A DNA stretch of 64,000 nt from Aquamicrobium sp. (GCF_023954335.1 NZ_JAMLIE010000004.1:144076-208075), one strand, 5' to 3'. Shown: positions 46,451 through 55,712, numbered from the stretch's first letter. The notes: a model not told the origin generated them from the letters alone. Numbers and translations are program-made.

Positions 46451-46682
46451 CCGCGCCGCGCGAAGCCGAACGGCGCGCGATCGCCCTTGGCGCGACGAGC
46501 CTGAATGCGTAAGATGCGCGCCATGAAGTCCTGTCCGAGTACCCCCTGCATCGCGCTTCCGCGTCTCTGACGCGAGAAGCCTGAGCGCGAGCGGCCCCCG
46601 CGCCGCCCGCCTCGTTGGTGTGCGCCTGCCCCGCAGGCGGCAATGGCCGATTCCATCGGCTTCCCATGCAGAGAGCATTCCC

Positions 46683-47333
46683 ATGGACAATTTTTTCGAA
46701 AGCCCGTTCCGGGGCATCACGCTCGACCGTCAGGTCACCAACTCCAACATCGTCGTCGGCCGCTACAGCTACTATTCGGGCTATTATCACGGCCACGGCT
46801 TCGACGATTGCGCCCGCTTCCTCGTGCCGGACGAAGGCGCCGACAGGCTCATCGTCGGCAGCTTCTGTTCGATCGGCTCGGGCGCGGCGTTCATCATGGC
46901 CGGCAACCAGGGGCACCGCGCCGACTGGATCAGCACCTTCCCGTTCTACTGGATGTCCGAGGTCGAGGCGTTCGCCGAGGCGCGCAACGGCTTCGCGCCC
47001 GCGGGCGACACCGTGATCGGCAACGACGTCTGGATCGGCTCGGAAGCCATCGTCATGCCCGGCGTCAGGATCGGCGACGGTGCGGTGATCGGCACCCGGG
47101 CACTGGTGACGCGCGACGTCGAGCCCTACGCCATCGTCGGCGGCAACCCGGCCCGCACCATCCGCAAGCGGTTCGACGACGAGCGCGTGCGGCTGCTCAT
47201 CGAGATGAGGTGGTGGGACTGGCCGGACGAGCAGCTCGCCGCCGCGATGAAGGTGCTGACCAGCGGCGACGTCGAGGCCCTGCACCGCCACTGGCTGGAG
47301 AAGGTCCGGCCGGAGGGGCTTTCCGCCAGCTAG
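46683..47333 (+). CDS. CatB-type xenobiotic O-acetyltransferase
   Basis: Left-handed beta-helix acetyltransferase of 216 residues. The active-site segment IMAGNQGHRADWISTFPF contains the histidine and surroundings typical of CatB/Vat enzymes. Hexapeptide repeats follow (GNDVWIGSEAIVMPGVRIGDGAVIGTRALVTRDV-type turns), then NPARTIRKRF and a helical tail. Members acetylate chloramphenicol, streptogramins or unknown hydroxyl compounds. The gene sits in native-looking sequence within the hydroxyproline segment. It is more likely a chromosomal, species-typical gene than a recently acquired resistance gene. Confidence 0.87.
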   Translation: MDNFFESPFRGITLDRQVTNSNIVVGRYSYYSGYYHGHGFDDCARFLVPDEGADRLIVGSFCSIGSGAAFIMAGNQGHRADWISTFPFYWMSEVEAFAEARNGFAPAGDTVIGNDVWIGSEAIVMPGVRIGDGAVIGTRALVTRDVEPYAIVGGNPARTIRKRFDDERVRLLIEMRWWDWPDEQLAAAMKVLTSGDVEALHRHWLEKVRPEGLSAS

Positions 47334-47370
47334 AGTATCCATTCCGGGAGGAGCGCGATCTTCGACCGCC

Positions 47371-47540
47371 TGCGCTGCCCCTCATCCGCCCTTCGGGCAC
47401 CTTCTCCCCGTAAACGGGGAGAAGGAATGCCGGCCACACCGCCTCATCCCCTTTGCCACGCTTGCGATTGGCGAAAGCAAGGACGGCAGTTCTCTTCTCC
47501 CCATTTACGGGGAGAAGGTGGCGGCAGCCGGATGAGGGGC
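47371..47540. repeat. Intergenic mosaic repeat, family A, copy 2
   Basis: Two CTTCTCCCC...GGGGAGAAG hairpins face each other, bordered by CTCATCCGCCCTTCGGGCAC on the left and GCCGGATGAGGGGC on the right. It fills the gap between the acetyltransferase gene and the convergent reductase gene and may serve as a bidirectional terminator. Confidence 0.85.
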
Positions 47541-47604
47541 CAGCGTCGTCGGCACCGATGGTGCACATACGGTGCGACACGCGATAGAGCAGGCGGAGTA
47601 CGGC

Positions 47605-48645
47605 CTACAGCGTCTGCACCGCGTCCAGCCCCTTGTCGCGCAGGCGCTCCATCAGCGCCATCTCCTCGGCGGTGAGCGTGATGCCCTCCGCCGCGGCCTT
47701 CGCGCGGGCGGTGAAGCGGCGCTGCGAGGGCAGGCGCGCGCCCTGCCCGGCGACCGCCTCGAACAGCGCCTCCGCCTTGGCGAAGGGATCGGCCCGGCCG
47801 GCCGCGAACCGCTCGGGGCAGAAGGCGAGGATCAGCTCGCCGTGATGCGGCGCGAGCGTCGTCGTGCCGAGCCAGTCGAGCGCCTCGGTGCTGGTCAGGT
47901 CGCCGATCATCGCGCCGGCCAGCAGCTCGATCATGGTCGAGATCGCCGAGCCCTTGTGGCCGCCGAAGGGCAGCATCGCGCCGGCCAGCGCCTCGGCCGG
48001 GTCGGTCGTCGGCTGGCCGGCGGCATCGACGGCCCAGCCCTCCGGCATCGCCTTGCCGGCGCGGCGATAGAGCTCGATCTCGCCGCGCGCCGCGACGCTG
48101 GTCGCGAAGTCGAACACGTAAGGGGTCGTGCCCGGGCGCGGCCAGCCGAAGGCAATGGGGTTGGTGCCGAGCAGCGGCCTGGTGCCGCCGGCCGGCGCGA
48201 CCGTCGCATAGGACGGGCACATGGCGAGCGCCGCAACGCCCATGCCGGTCAGCGTCTCGACCTCGGGCCACAGGGCCGAGAAATGCGTGCAGCGGTTGAT
48301 GACCAGCGCAGCAATGCCGAGCTTCTTCGCCCGCGCCGCGACCAGCGGCGCGCCCGCCTCGAAGGCCGGGCCGGAAAAGCCGTTCATCGCGTCGACGCGG
48401 ATGATGCCGGACGCGCCGTCGTCCTCGACCTCCGGCACCGCATCCGGCACCACCTTGCCGGCCTTGACCGTGCGCAGGCAGCCCTCGACGCGATAGACGC
48501 CGTGCGACTTGCAGGCGTCGCGCTCGCCGGCCGCGATCGTCGCCGCCAGCGAGGCGGCGGCAAGCGGGGAAAAGCCCGCCTTGAGAAAAATCTCCCCGAT
48601 CAGCTCCGTCAGCGCCTCGAAGGTCAATGTGGTCGTGCCCGTCAT
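47605..48645 (-). CDS. Ldh2-family oxidoreductase, second probable delta1-pyrroline-2-carboxylate reductase
   Basis: A 346-residue paralogue of the enzyme at 19226-20245. The same landmarks are present: DACKSHGVYRVEGCL, NRCTHFSALWPEVE, GTNPIAFGWPRPG, FDFATSVAARGEI and LPFGGHKGSAISTMIE. It may reduce delta1-pyrroline-2-carboxylate or the six-membered piperideine analogue. It is divergent from the semialdehyde dehydrogenase gene across 159 bases containing a perfect palindrome shared with the aconitase X promoter. This ties the 3- and 4-hydroxyproline segments together. Substrate preference between the two paralogues cannot be read from the sequence. Confidence 0.82.
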   Translation of the reverse strand: MTGTTTLTFEALTELIGEIFLKAGFSPLAAASLAATIAAGERDACKSHGVYRVEGCLRTVKAGKVVPDAVPEVEDDGASGIIRVDAMNGFSGPAFEAGAPLVAARAKKLGIAALVINRCTHFSALWPEVETLTGMGVAALAMCPSYATVAPAGGTRPLLGTNPIAFGWPRPGTTPYVFDFATSVAARGEIELYRRAGKAMPEGWAVDAAGQPTTDPAEALAGAMLPFGGHKGSAISTMIELLAGAMIGDLTSTEALDWLGTTTLAPHHGELILAFCPERFAAGRADPFAKAEALFEAVAGQGARLPSQRRFTARAKAAAEGITLTAEEMALMERLRDKGLDAVQTL

Positions 48646-48701
48646 GTCCTCTCCCTTATCGCCCGTCGTGCCGCTGGTGGCGGATCGCGGGGGTTGAAAT
48701 A

Positions 48702-48722
48702 TTGCATACGTTCTGTATGCAA
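48702..48722. promoter_or_regulatory. Perfect palindrome, candidate shared hydroxyproline operator
   Basis: Arms TTGCATAC (48702-48709) and GTATGCAA (48715-48722) around a 5-base spacer form a perfect 21-base dyad midway between the divergent reductase and semialdehyde dehydrogenase genes. The site at 24110-24130 has the same core and an identical right arm. Size and symmetry fit a GntR/FCD dimer. The regulator at 20435-21124 is the prime candidate. Confidence 0.75.
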
Positions 48723-48804
48723 GATTGAAAAACTATTGCAAGCCCGTGCCGCCGATCAGGCCGGCCCGTGTTCCCTCCCTCCACTCCGACCGGAGAATCC
48801 AGCC

Positions 48805-50319
48805 ATGATCTTCACGCCGCACGGCAAGCACCTTATCGCAGGCGAATGGGTCGCGGGTAGCGCAACCTTCCGTTCGCAGCCGGCCTCCGGCGAAGCGCAC
48901 GACTTTTCCGTCGGCACGGCGGAGCATGTCGCGGCCGCGGCCGAGGCCGCAGCGCGGGCCTTCCCCGTCTACGGCAACAAGAGCCGCGCCGAGCGCGCCG
49001 CCTTCCTCGAGGCCATCGCCGACGAGATCGAGGCGCGGGCCGCGGCGATCACGCAGATCGGCACTGAGGAGACCGGCCTGCCGGCGGCGCGGCTGGAGGG
49101 TGAGCGCGGGCGCACCACCGGACAGCTTCGCCTGTTCGCCGCGCACATCCTGGCCGGCGATTATCTCGACCGGCGCGTCGACAAGGCGCTGCCGGAGCGC
49201 AAGCCGCTGCCGCGCCCGGAAATCCGGCTGGTCCAGCGTCCGGTCGGCCCGGTCGCGGTGTTCGGCGCCTCGAACTTCCCCCTCGCCTTCTCCACCGCCG
49301 GCGGCGATACCGCCTCGGCGCTGGCCGCCGGCTGCCCGGTCGTGGTCAAGGGCCATCCCGCCCATCCCGGCACCGGCGAGATCGTCGCCGAGGCGATCAG
49401 GGCGGCGATCGAAAAGACCGGCATGCCCGCCGGCACCTTCTCGCTGATCCAGAGCGACGGTCGCGCCGCCGGCGAGGCGCTGGTCAGGCACCCGGCGATC
49501 AAGGCGGTGGGCTTCACCGGCTCGCTCGCGGCGGGCCGGGCGCTGTTCGACCTGTGCGCTGCGCGGCCGGAGCCGATTCCGTTCTTCGGCGAGCTCGGCA
49601 GCGTCAACCCCGTCTTCCTGCTGCCGCAGGCGCTCGCCGCCCGCGCCGACGAGATCGGCAAGGGCTGGGCCGGCTCGCTGACCATGGGCTGCGGCCAGTT
49701 CTGCACCAATCCGGGCGTCATCATCGTCACCGACGGCGAGGACGCCGACCGCTTCGTCGCCGCGGCCAGGGAAGCGCTCGCCGCCGTCGGGCCGCAGACC
49801 ATGCTGACGGACGGCATCGCCGACGCCTTCCGGCGCGGCAAGGCGTTGTTTTCCGGCCATGACGGCGTCGGGGCGATCCACGAGGCGGACGCGCAAGGCC
49901 GGGCCGCCGCGCCCAACATCTACGAGACGACCGCCACCGCCTTCATGGCCGACCGCGCGCTCGGCCACGAGGTGTTCGGGCCGCTCGGCGTCGTCGTCCG
50001 CGTCGGCAAAGCCGAGGACATGGTGGCGCTGGCAGAGAGCTTCGAGGGCCAGCTGACCGCGACGCTGCATCTCGACGAGGGCGACACCGCGCTCGGCCGG
50101 GCGCTGATGCCGGTTCTGGAGCGCAAGGCCGGCCGGGTGCTGGCCAATGGCTGGCCCACCGGCGTCGAGGTCTGCGACGCCATGGTGCATGGCGGCCCCT
50201 ACCCCGCCTCGACCAATTTCGGCGCCACCTCGGTCGGCACCATGGCGATCCGCCGCTTCCTGCGCCCGGTCAGCTACCAGAACATCCCGGCCGCGCTGCT
50301 GCCGGCCGATTGCGATTGA
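48805..50319 (+). CDS. 2-oxoglutarate semialdehyde (2,5-dioxovalerate) dehydrogenase
   Basis: NAD(P)-dependent aldehyde dehydrogenase of 504 residues. Catalytic C300 in MGCGQFCTNPG, general base E263 in FGELGS and the N157 region in FGASNFPLAF. The GCGQFCTNPG form and the WPTGVEVCDAMVHGGPYPAST ending are characteristic of 2-oxoglutarate semialdehyde dehydrogenases. These finish hydroxyproline, and in other contexts arabinose or glucarate, breakdown to 2-oxoglutarate. It is divergent from the second reductase across the palindromic operator. Its stop is four bases from the stop of the convergent M20 gene. Confidence 0.92.
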   Translation: MIFTPHGKHLIAGEWVAGSATFRSQPASGEAHDFSVGTAEHVAAAAEAAARAFPVYGNKSRAERAAFLEAIADEIEARAAAITQIGTEETGLPAARLEGERGRTTGQLRLFAAHILAGDYLDRRVDKALPERKPLPRPEIRLVQRPVGPVAVFGASNFPLAFSTAGGDTASALAAGCPVVVKGHPAHPGTGEIVAEAIRAAIEKTGMPAGTFSLIQSDGRAAGEALVRHPAIKAVGFTGSLAAGRALFDLCAARPEPIPFFGELGSVNPVFLLPQALAARADEIGKGWAGSLTMGCGQFCTNPGVIIVTDGEDADRFVAAAREALAAVGPQTMLTDGIADAFRRGKALFSGHDGVGAIHEADAQGRAAAPNIYETTATAFMADRALGHEVFGPLGVVVRVGKAEDMVALAESFEGQLTATLHLDEGDTALGRALMPVLERKAGRVLANGWPTGVEVCDAMVHGGPYPASTNFGATSVGTMAIRRFLRPVSYQNIPAALLPADCD

Positions 50320-50323
50320 TCGC

Positions 50324-51493
50324 TTAATCCCGGCGCGCCAGCGCCGTCTCGGCGAGCCTGACCCAGTAGGAGATGCCGTAGGGGATCAGTTCGTCGTTGA
50401 AGTCGTAGGCCGGGCTGTGCAGCCCGGCCGTCTCGCCGTTGCCGGCGAAGATGAAGGCGCCCGGCCGCGCGTTGAGCATGTAGGAAAAATCCTCGCCGCC
50501 CATCACCGGCAGCACCGCCGGGTCGACATTGGCCGCGCCCGCCACCGCGCCCGCGACCCCGGCGGCGAACTCCGCCTCCTGCGGGTGGTTGCGGGTGACG
50601 GGGTAGTTCACGTCGATGACGAGATCGACGCCGACGCCGCTCGCCGCCGCGATGCCGTCGCAGATCGCCTTCATGCGGGAAAAGACGAGCTCGGCCACCT
50701 CGTCGCGCAGGGTCCGCACCGTGCCGGCGAGCTTCGCCGTCTGCGGGATGACGTTGTAGGCGTCGCCGGCGTGAAACTTCGTCACCGAGACCACGGCCGA
50801 ATCGATGGGATCGACGGTGCGCGAGACGATGGTCTGCAGCGCCAGCACGATCTGGCTCGCCGCCGCGACCGGATCGAGCGTGGTGTGCGGCATCGCCGCG
50901 TGGCCGCCCTTGCCCTCGACAGCGATGCTGAATTCGGCCGTCGCCGCCATGATCGGCCCCGGCCGGATGGCGAACCGGCCGACCGGCAGGCCCGGCATGT
51001 TGTGCATGCCGAAGACGCTGGAGATGCCGAACCGCTCCATCATCCCCTCGTCGACCATCGCCTTGCCGCCGGCGCCGCCCTCCTCGGCCGGCTGGAAGAT
51101 GACGGCGACGGAGCCGGCGAACTGCCGCGTCTCGGCAAGATACTTCGTCGCGCCGAGCAGCATCGCGGTGTGGCCGTCATGGCCGCAGGCATGCATCTTC
51201 CCCGCCGTCTTCGAGGCCCAGGGCTTGCCGGTGGCCTCGGTGAGCGGCAGCGCGTCCATGTCGGCACGCAGGCCGACCGTCGCGCCCTCGCCCAGCGCGC
51301 CGCGGATGATGCCGACGACGCCGGTGCGGCCGATGCCGGTCGCCACCTCGTCGCAGCCGAATTCCCGCAGCTTCTCCGCGACGAAGGCCGCCGTCTCGTG
51401 CACCTCGTAGAGGATCTCCGGCATGGCATGGAGGTGACGCCGCCAGCCGGTCACTTCATCGTGAAGCTCGGCGGCGCGGTTCAGGATCGGCAT
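50324..51493 (-). CDS. M20-family amidohydrolase (hippurate hydrolase-like)
   Basis: Metal-dependent cytoplasmic hydrolase of 389 residues. Metal ligands lie in HACGHDGHTAMLLG, FQPAEEGGAGG and GGEDFSYML; the dimerisation domain is between about residues 185 and 300. Family members remove acyl groups from N-acyl amino acids or split indole-acetyl and hippuryl conjugates. AAGGAAAT precedes the ATG. It converges on the semialdehyde dehydrogenase gene with four bases between stops. It could release an amino or imino acid for the pathway, but this is only positional. Confidence 0.88.
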   Translation of the reverse strand: MPILNRAAELHDEVTGWRRHLHAMPEILYEVHETAAFVAEKLREFGCDEVATGIGRTGVVGIIRGALGEGATVGLRADMDALPLTEATGKPWASKTAGKMHACGHDGHTAMLLGATKYLAETRQFAGSVAVIFQPAEEGGAGGKAMVDEGMMERFGISSVFGMHNMPGLPVGRFAIRPGPIMAATAEFSIAVEGKGGHAAMPHTTLDPVAAASQIVLALQTIVSRTVDPIDSAVVSVTKFHAGDAYNVIPQTAKLAGTVRTLRDEVAELVFSRMKAICDGIAAASGVGVDLVIDVNYPVTRNHPQEAEFAAGVAGAVAGAANVDPAVLPVMGGEDFSYMLNARPGAFIFAGNGETAGLHSPAYDFNDELIPYGISYWVRLAETALARRD

Positions 51494-51649
51494 GGCGGGA
51501 TTTCCTTGATTCTCGGCCCGACGCCCGGCGGGCTTGGGCTTTGCCATTCTGGCGACACATAGGCTAGATAGCTGCGCAACGAGCAGCACGGGTCGCCGAC
51601 CATAAAGACCCCGGCACGATTGCGGCAAGAGGCGAATACGGACGAAGCC

Positions 51650-52756
51650 ATGCGCATGACGATTTCCGCACGCATTCTCCCGGCAGCCGGACTGGCGTTC
51701 GCGCTGGCCGCGGCCGTGCCGGCCGGGGCAGGACCGGCCGTGCTGGTCGACCTCGGCACCGGCAAGGTGCTGGAAGAGGAGGACGCCTTCGCGCCCTGGT
51801 ATCCGGCCTCGCTGACCAAGCTGATGACGACCTTCGTGCTGTTCCGCGCCATCAAGGCCGGCGAGATCACGCTTCAATCGCCGGTGCGCATCTCGGAGCG
51901 CGCGGCCAAGGAACCGCCGAGCAAGATGGGCTACAAGCCCGGCTCGGTGCTGACCGTCGACAACGCCATCAAGATCCTGATGGTCAAGTCCGCCAACGAC
52001 GTCGCCACCGCCGTCGCCGAAAGCCTGACCGGCTCGCGCGCCGAGTTCGCCAAGCGCATGAACGCCGAGGCCGCCCGCCTCGGCATGAGCGGCAGCCACT
52101 TCTTCAACCCGCATGGCTGGCATGCCGACGAGCAGACGGTCACCGCGCGCGACCTCGCCATCCTGGCGATGGCGATGCGCAACGAGTTCCCCGAATACCG
52201 GCACTATTATTCCATCGAGGCGATCGTCTCCGGCAAGACGCTGATGGAGAACCACAACGACCTCATCCTGCGCTTCCAGGGCGCAGACGGCATGAAGACC
52301 GGCTACACCTGCCCCTCCGGCTTCAACCTGATCGCCACGGCGACGCGCGGCGGGCGCAGCCTGCTCGCGGTGGTGCTCGGCGAATCGTCGGTCGAGGCGC
52401 GCGCCGACAAGGCGGCCAACATGCTGGCGCGGGGCTTCGGCCTGCCGGGCGACGACGCGCCCTATCTCGGCCAGCTGCGGCCGAGCGGCAAGGAGCCGGC
52501 ATCGGCCGTCAACCTGCGGCCCGTCATCTGCACGTCCGAGCACTGGAAGGCCGTGACCGAGGCGCGCGGGCCGGAAGGGAAGCCGGTCTACACCTCGCCG
52601 CATCTGTCGAAGGAGCCGCTGCGCGAGCCGCAGGTGATCGCCGTCGCGCTCGGCGGCGCCACCGGGCCGAAGCCGGACGTGCCGGAATATGCCGACGTGC
52701 CGACCCCGACGCCGCGCCCCGACTACACCCCCGAAGCCATGGCGCAGGGCGGCTGA
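51650..52756 (+). CDS. D-alanyl-D-alanine carboxypeptidase (penicillin-binding protein 5/6 type)
   Basis: Periplasmic peptidoglycan-trimming enzyme of about 368 residues. A signal peptide (ARILPAAGLAFALAAAVPAGAG) precedes the catalytic domain. Active-site motifs are S54-xx-K57 in PASLTK, SAN at 114-116 and KTG at 216-218. The C-terminal part is Pro-rich and lacks an obvious amphipathic anchor, ending in TPTPRPDYTPEAMAQGG. The ATG at 51650 is used; a TTG ten codons upstream is in frame. The CobW-type gene begins four bases after the stop, so the two are probably co-transcribed. Confidence 0.93.
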   Translation: MRMTISARILPAAGLAFALAAAVPAGAGPAVLVDLGTGKVLEEEDAFAPWYPASLTKLMTTFVLFRAIKAGEITLQSPVRISERAAKEPPSKMGYKPGSVLTVDNAIKILMVKSANDVATAVAESLTGSRAEFAKRMNAEAARLGMSGSHFFNPHGWHADEQTVTARDLAILAMAMRNEFPEYRHYYSIEAIVSGKTLMENHNDLILRFQGADGMKTGYTCPSGFNLIATATRGGRSLLAVVLGESSVEARADKAANMLARGFGLPGDDAPYLGQLRPSGKEPASAVNLRPVICTSEHWKAVTEARGPEGKPVYTSPHLSKEPLREPQVIAVALGGATGPKPDVPEYADVPTPTPRPDYTPEAMAQGG

Positions 52757-52760
52757 GGCG

Positions 52761-53867
52761 ATGGAGATCGACTGGCCCGTCGCCGTCTCGGTCGTCACCG
52801 GCTTCCTCGGCGCCGGCAAGACGACGCTGCTCAACCAGCTCCTGAAGGACCCGGCGCTCGCCAACACCGCCGTCATCATCAACGAGTTCGGCGAGGTCTC
52901 CATCGACCACCTGCTGGTCGAGAAGGCGAGCGACGGCGTGATCGAGCTGTCGGACGGGTGCCTGTGCTGCACGGTGCGGGGCGAGTTGGTCGACACGCTG
53001 GCCGACCTGATAGAGCGGATGCAGACCGGCCGTATCGCGCCGCTCGAGCGCATCGTCATCGAAACGACCGGGCTGGCCGATCCCGTGCCGGTGCTGCAAT
53101 CGGTGATGGCCCATCCGGTGCTGATGCAGGCGCTCCGGCTCGACGGCGTCGTCTGCGTCGTCGACGCCGTCAACGGCGCGGCGACGCTCGACGCCCACGA
53201 GGAAGCCGTGCGCCAGGTTGCGGTCGCCGACCGACTGGTCCTGACCAAGACCGGGCTTGCCGCGCCGGGCGAGCTCCCCGGCCTGCGCGAGCGGCTGCGC
53301 CGCCTCAACCCCGCCGCGCCGATCATCGACGCCGAGGACCGTGCGCCCGCCGCGACGCTGGTGAATTGCGGGCTGTACGCCCCCGAGACAAAGACGGCGG
53401 ACGTGCGCCGCTGGCTGGGCGAGACGGAGCACGCCCACCATCACCACATCCATGGCGACCACGACCATGATGATCACCACCATCACCACCACGACCACCG
53501 CATCGCCACGGTTTCGCTGACCTATGACCGGCCGATGCCGTTTGCGGCGGTCGAGGCGTTCCTCGACCTGTTGCGCGCCACGCAGGGCGAGAAACTGCTG
53601 CGCATGAAAGGCATCATCGAGCTGGCCGAGGACCCGGAGCGGCCGCTGGTCATCCATGGCGTGCAGAAGCTTCTGCACTCTCCGGTGCAGCTTCCGGCAT
53701 GGCCGGCCGGCGCGCGCGGGACCCGCATCGTGCTGATCACCTGCGACATGCCGGACGACTACGCCGCCCGGCTCTTCGCCGCCTTCATGGACGAGCCGGC
53801 CCCCGACACGCCCGACCGCGCCGCGCTTCAGGACAACCCGCTGGCGATCGCCGGGTTCAGGGGTTAG
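52761..53867 (+). CDS. CobW/COG0523-family GTPase with long histidine stretch
   Basis: Metal-chaperone GTPase of 368 residues. Walker A GFLGAGKTT at residues 14-22, the metal-binding CLCC motif at 67-70, ETTGLADP, and the GTP base-recognition region near VLTKTGL. A His-rich loop at about residues 224-246 holds fifteen histidines with Asp and Gly; a CobW C-terminal domain follows. Members deliver Zn2+ or Co2+, and some serve cobalamin synthesis. No cob gene or visible Zur box is nearby, so zinc or cobalt trafficking is equally open. It is four bases from a zinc-independent cell-wall carboxypeptidase gene. Confidence 0.93.
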   Translation: MEIDWPVAVSVVTGFLGAGKTTLLNQLLKDPALANTAVIINEFGEVSIDHLLVEKASDGVIELSDGCLCCTVRGELVDTLADLIERMQTGRIAPLERIVIETTGLADPVPVLQSVMAHPVLMQALRLDGVVCVVDAVNGAATLDAHEEAVRQVAVADRLVLTKTGLAAPGELPGLRERLRRLNPAAPIIDAEDRAPAATLVNCGLYAPETKTADVRRWLGETEHAHHHHIHGDHDHDDHHHHHHDHRIATVSLTYDRPMPFAAVEAFLDLLRATQGEKLLRMKGIIELAEDPERPLVIHGVQKLLHSPVQLPAWPAGARGTRIVLITCDMPDDYAARLFAAFMDEPAPDTPDRAALQDNPLAIAGFRG

Positions 53868-53890
53868 CCGGCAGGACGTCTGCACCGCAG

Positions 53891-54027
53891 GCGCTGCCCC
53901 TCACCTGCCTGCCGGCATCCTCTCCCCGTGAACGGGGAGAGGAGGACCTGCCGCAACGCCGCCGCTTCTTCCTTCTCCCCGTTCACGGGGAGAAGGTGGC
54001 CCGAAGGGCCGGATGAGGGGCAGCGCC
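53891..54027. repeat. Intergenic mosaic repeat, family A, copy 3
   Basis: Same two-module order as copy 1: GCGCTGCCCCTCACCTGCC, a CTCTCCCCG hairpin, then a CTTCTCCCC...GGGGAGAAG hairpin and GGCCCGAAGGGCCGGATGAG ending in GGGGCAGCGC. The GCGCTGCCCC and GGGGCAGCGC ends are themselves inverted repeats, so the whole element can fold. It lies between the convergent CobW and TusA genes. Confidence 0.87.
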
Positions 54028-54070
54028 AAGCGAGCAGAAGATAAGAATCGCTATCTGGCGGCCGCTGGCG

Positions 54071-54301
54071 TCACCCGCGCTCGATCAGGAAGCGATGGCC
54101 GCCGGCCGTCGCCTCGCTGGAAACCAGCCTGTGGCCGTCCTCGGTGCAGAAGGCGGGAATGTCGATGACGGCGAGCGGATCGGTGGTCTCGACCCATAGA
54201 AGCCCGCCCGGCCGCATGCCGGCCAGTCGCTTGCGAGCGCGCAGCACCGGCAACGGGCAGTTGAGCCCCTTGAGATCGTAGACGTCCGCCTCGCTACTCA
54301 C
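54071..54301 (-). CDS. TusA/SirA-family sulfur carrier protein
   Basis: Small cytoplasmic protein of 76 residues that carries persulfide sulfur on a cysteine, here C15 in LNCPLPVLRARKRL (the CPxP motif). A second region, ETTDPLAVIDIPAFC, matches the family fold. Possible roles are tRNA thiolation, molybdenum cofactor or sulfur transfer. No partner genes are adjacent; the transpeptidase gene lies eight bases upstream and may share its transcript. Confidence 0.92.
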   Translation of the reverse strand: MSSEADVYDLKGLNCPLPVLRARKRLAGMRPGGLLWVETTDPLAVIDIPAFCTEDGHRLVSSEATAGGHRFLIERG

Positions 54302-54309
54302 CGGGGAGG

Positions 54310-55497
54310 CTAGCCGCCGAACATGCCGAGGAGGCGCTTGCGCACGCTGGGCTGCGGCGCGGCCTCGGGCGCCGCCTGCGCGGCTTCCTGCGCCTGCGGC
54401 TCCGGCGCGGCGGGCGACGGCGTCGGCACGCTCGCGGTCGTCGTCGGCATCGGCTGCGCGGCGGCGGGCGCTGCCCGCTCGGCGGCGAGGATCTGCGGCC
54501 GGTCGAGCGTCGGCGGCTCGCGAGTCACCTTCTCGCCGCGGGCACGGCGGCGCGACCAGTCGGCGACGAGGCTCGCCTCCTTGATGCCGGCGATGGAGGG
54601 CGACGGCGTCGACGCCTTGCCCTGCCCGGCCAGCGCCGCGGAGAACGCGCTGTCATAGCTCGACTGGTAGCTGCGATAGGCGACCTCGAGGCTGGCCGGC
54701 TGGGTCGTCACCGGGCAGGCGGCGGTTGCCTGGAAGGTCCGGCCCGCCTCGGGCATGCGGTTGAAGACGTAGCGCTTCTCGCACACGTCCACCTTCGGCG
54801 GCACCTTGGTGATCTCGAAGTGGTCGTAGCCTTCCTTCAGCATCTTCCAGAACTCGTAGTTCGGGTCGTCCTTGTAGCGCGCCATGTTGGCGGCGGTCAT
54901 GCGGAAGGGGAAGGCCTGGATCTGGAACTCGGTCTGCCCGCCCCTGAAGGCATCGCGGGCGAAGGCGTAGATCTGCTCGACCTGCTCGTCGGTCATCGAG
55001 TAGCAGCCGGCCGAGGAGCACGCGCCATGCACCATCAGGTGCTGGCCGCTGCGGCCATGGGCGCGGTCGTAGACGTTGGGGAAGCCGATGTTGAAGGACA
55101 GGTGATAGCTCGACTTCGGGTTCATCTGGTGCGGGCGCACCATGTAGAAGCCTTCGGGAGCCTGCCGGTCGCCCTCGGTGAATTTCGGCCCCAGCCTGCC
55201 CGACCATTTGCAGATGTCGTAGGAGGCGGCGAGGTCGTAGCGGCCGTTGTCCTTCTGCTTCCAGACCTCGAGCTTGCTCTCTTCCTTGAAGATGCGGACC
55301 ATGATCGGCGAGGTCGTGGTCATGCCCTTGGCGCGCATCGACTGCACCAGCTCCTGCGGGAGCTGCTTGTTCGCCTTGGCCGACGAAACGTCGCTCAAGG
55401 TTGCTTCGGTGCATCCGGCAAGGACGCCGGCGAGGCCGATTGCCGCGGCGAGGATGCCGGCGCGCGCGAAGCCCGTTTTTGTGAGACCCGTTTTCAT
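54310..55497 (-). CDS. L,D-transpeptidase-family lipoprotein (YkuD/YafK type)
   Basis: A 395-residue envelope protein. The signal ends in the lipobox LAGC (C29). The YkuD catalytic motif is H157...C165 in VHGACSSAGCYSM. The order of conserved blocks resembles YafK (DpaA-like) proteins, which cut or form links between murein and lipoproteins. The C-terminal 90 residues are low-complexity, rich in Pro, Ala and Gln, and then end in RKRLLGMFGG. It probably precedes tusA in the same transcript. Confidence 0.9.
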   Translation of the reverse strand: MKTGLTKTGFARAGILAAAIGLAGVLAGCTEATLSDVSSAKANKQLPQELVQSMRAKGMTTTSPIMVRIFKEESKLEVWKQKDNGRYDLAASYDICKWSGRLGPKFTEGDRQAPEGFYMVRPHQMNPKSSYHLSFNIGFPNVYDRAHGRSGQHLMVHGACSSAGCYSMTDEQVEQIYAFARDAFRGGQTEFQIQAFPFRMTAANMARYKDDPNYEFWKMLKEGYDHFEITKVPPKVDVCEKRYVFNRMPEAGRTFQATAACPVTTQPASLEVAYRSYQSSYDSAFSAALAGQGKASTPSPSIAGIKEASLVADWSRRRARGEKVTREPPTLDRPQILAAERAAPAAAQPMPTTTASVPTPSPAAPEPQAQEAAQAAPEAAPQPSVRKRLLGMFGG

Positions 55498-55712
55498 GTG
55501 CGTGCGGATCGTGCCTTCATCATGGATCCGGGGCCGTCCGTCCCCGAAACGATATTGCCCCTGAACCCGACCATGGCGGGTTAACCTTGAAATTCCCTTA
55601 CCGCAATCTTTACCAATCGGCGCTCACACGAAAGTCATCGATTGCAGAAGCCATTGAGCGGATGCGCGCGGCAAATTTGTGGCAGGACGATGGCTGCCGG
55701 CAGGGCTTGTCC

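Noticed and set aside
52600..52761. A possible cobalamin riboswitch before the CobW-type gene.
   Set aside because: The gene starts four bases after the previous stop; there is no leader to hold a riboswitch.
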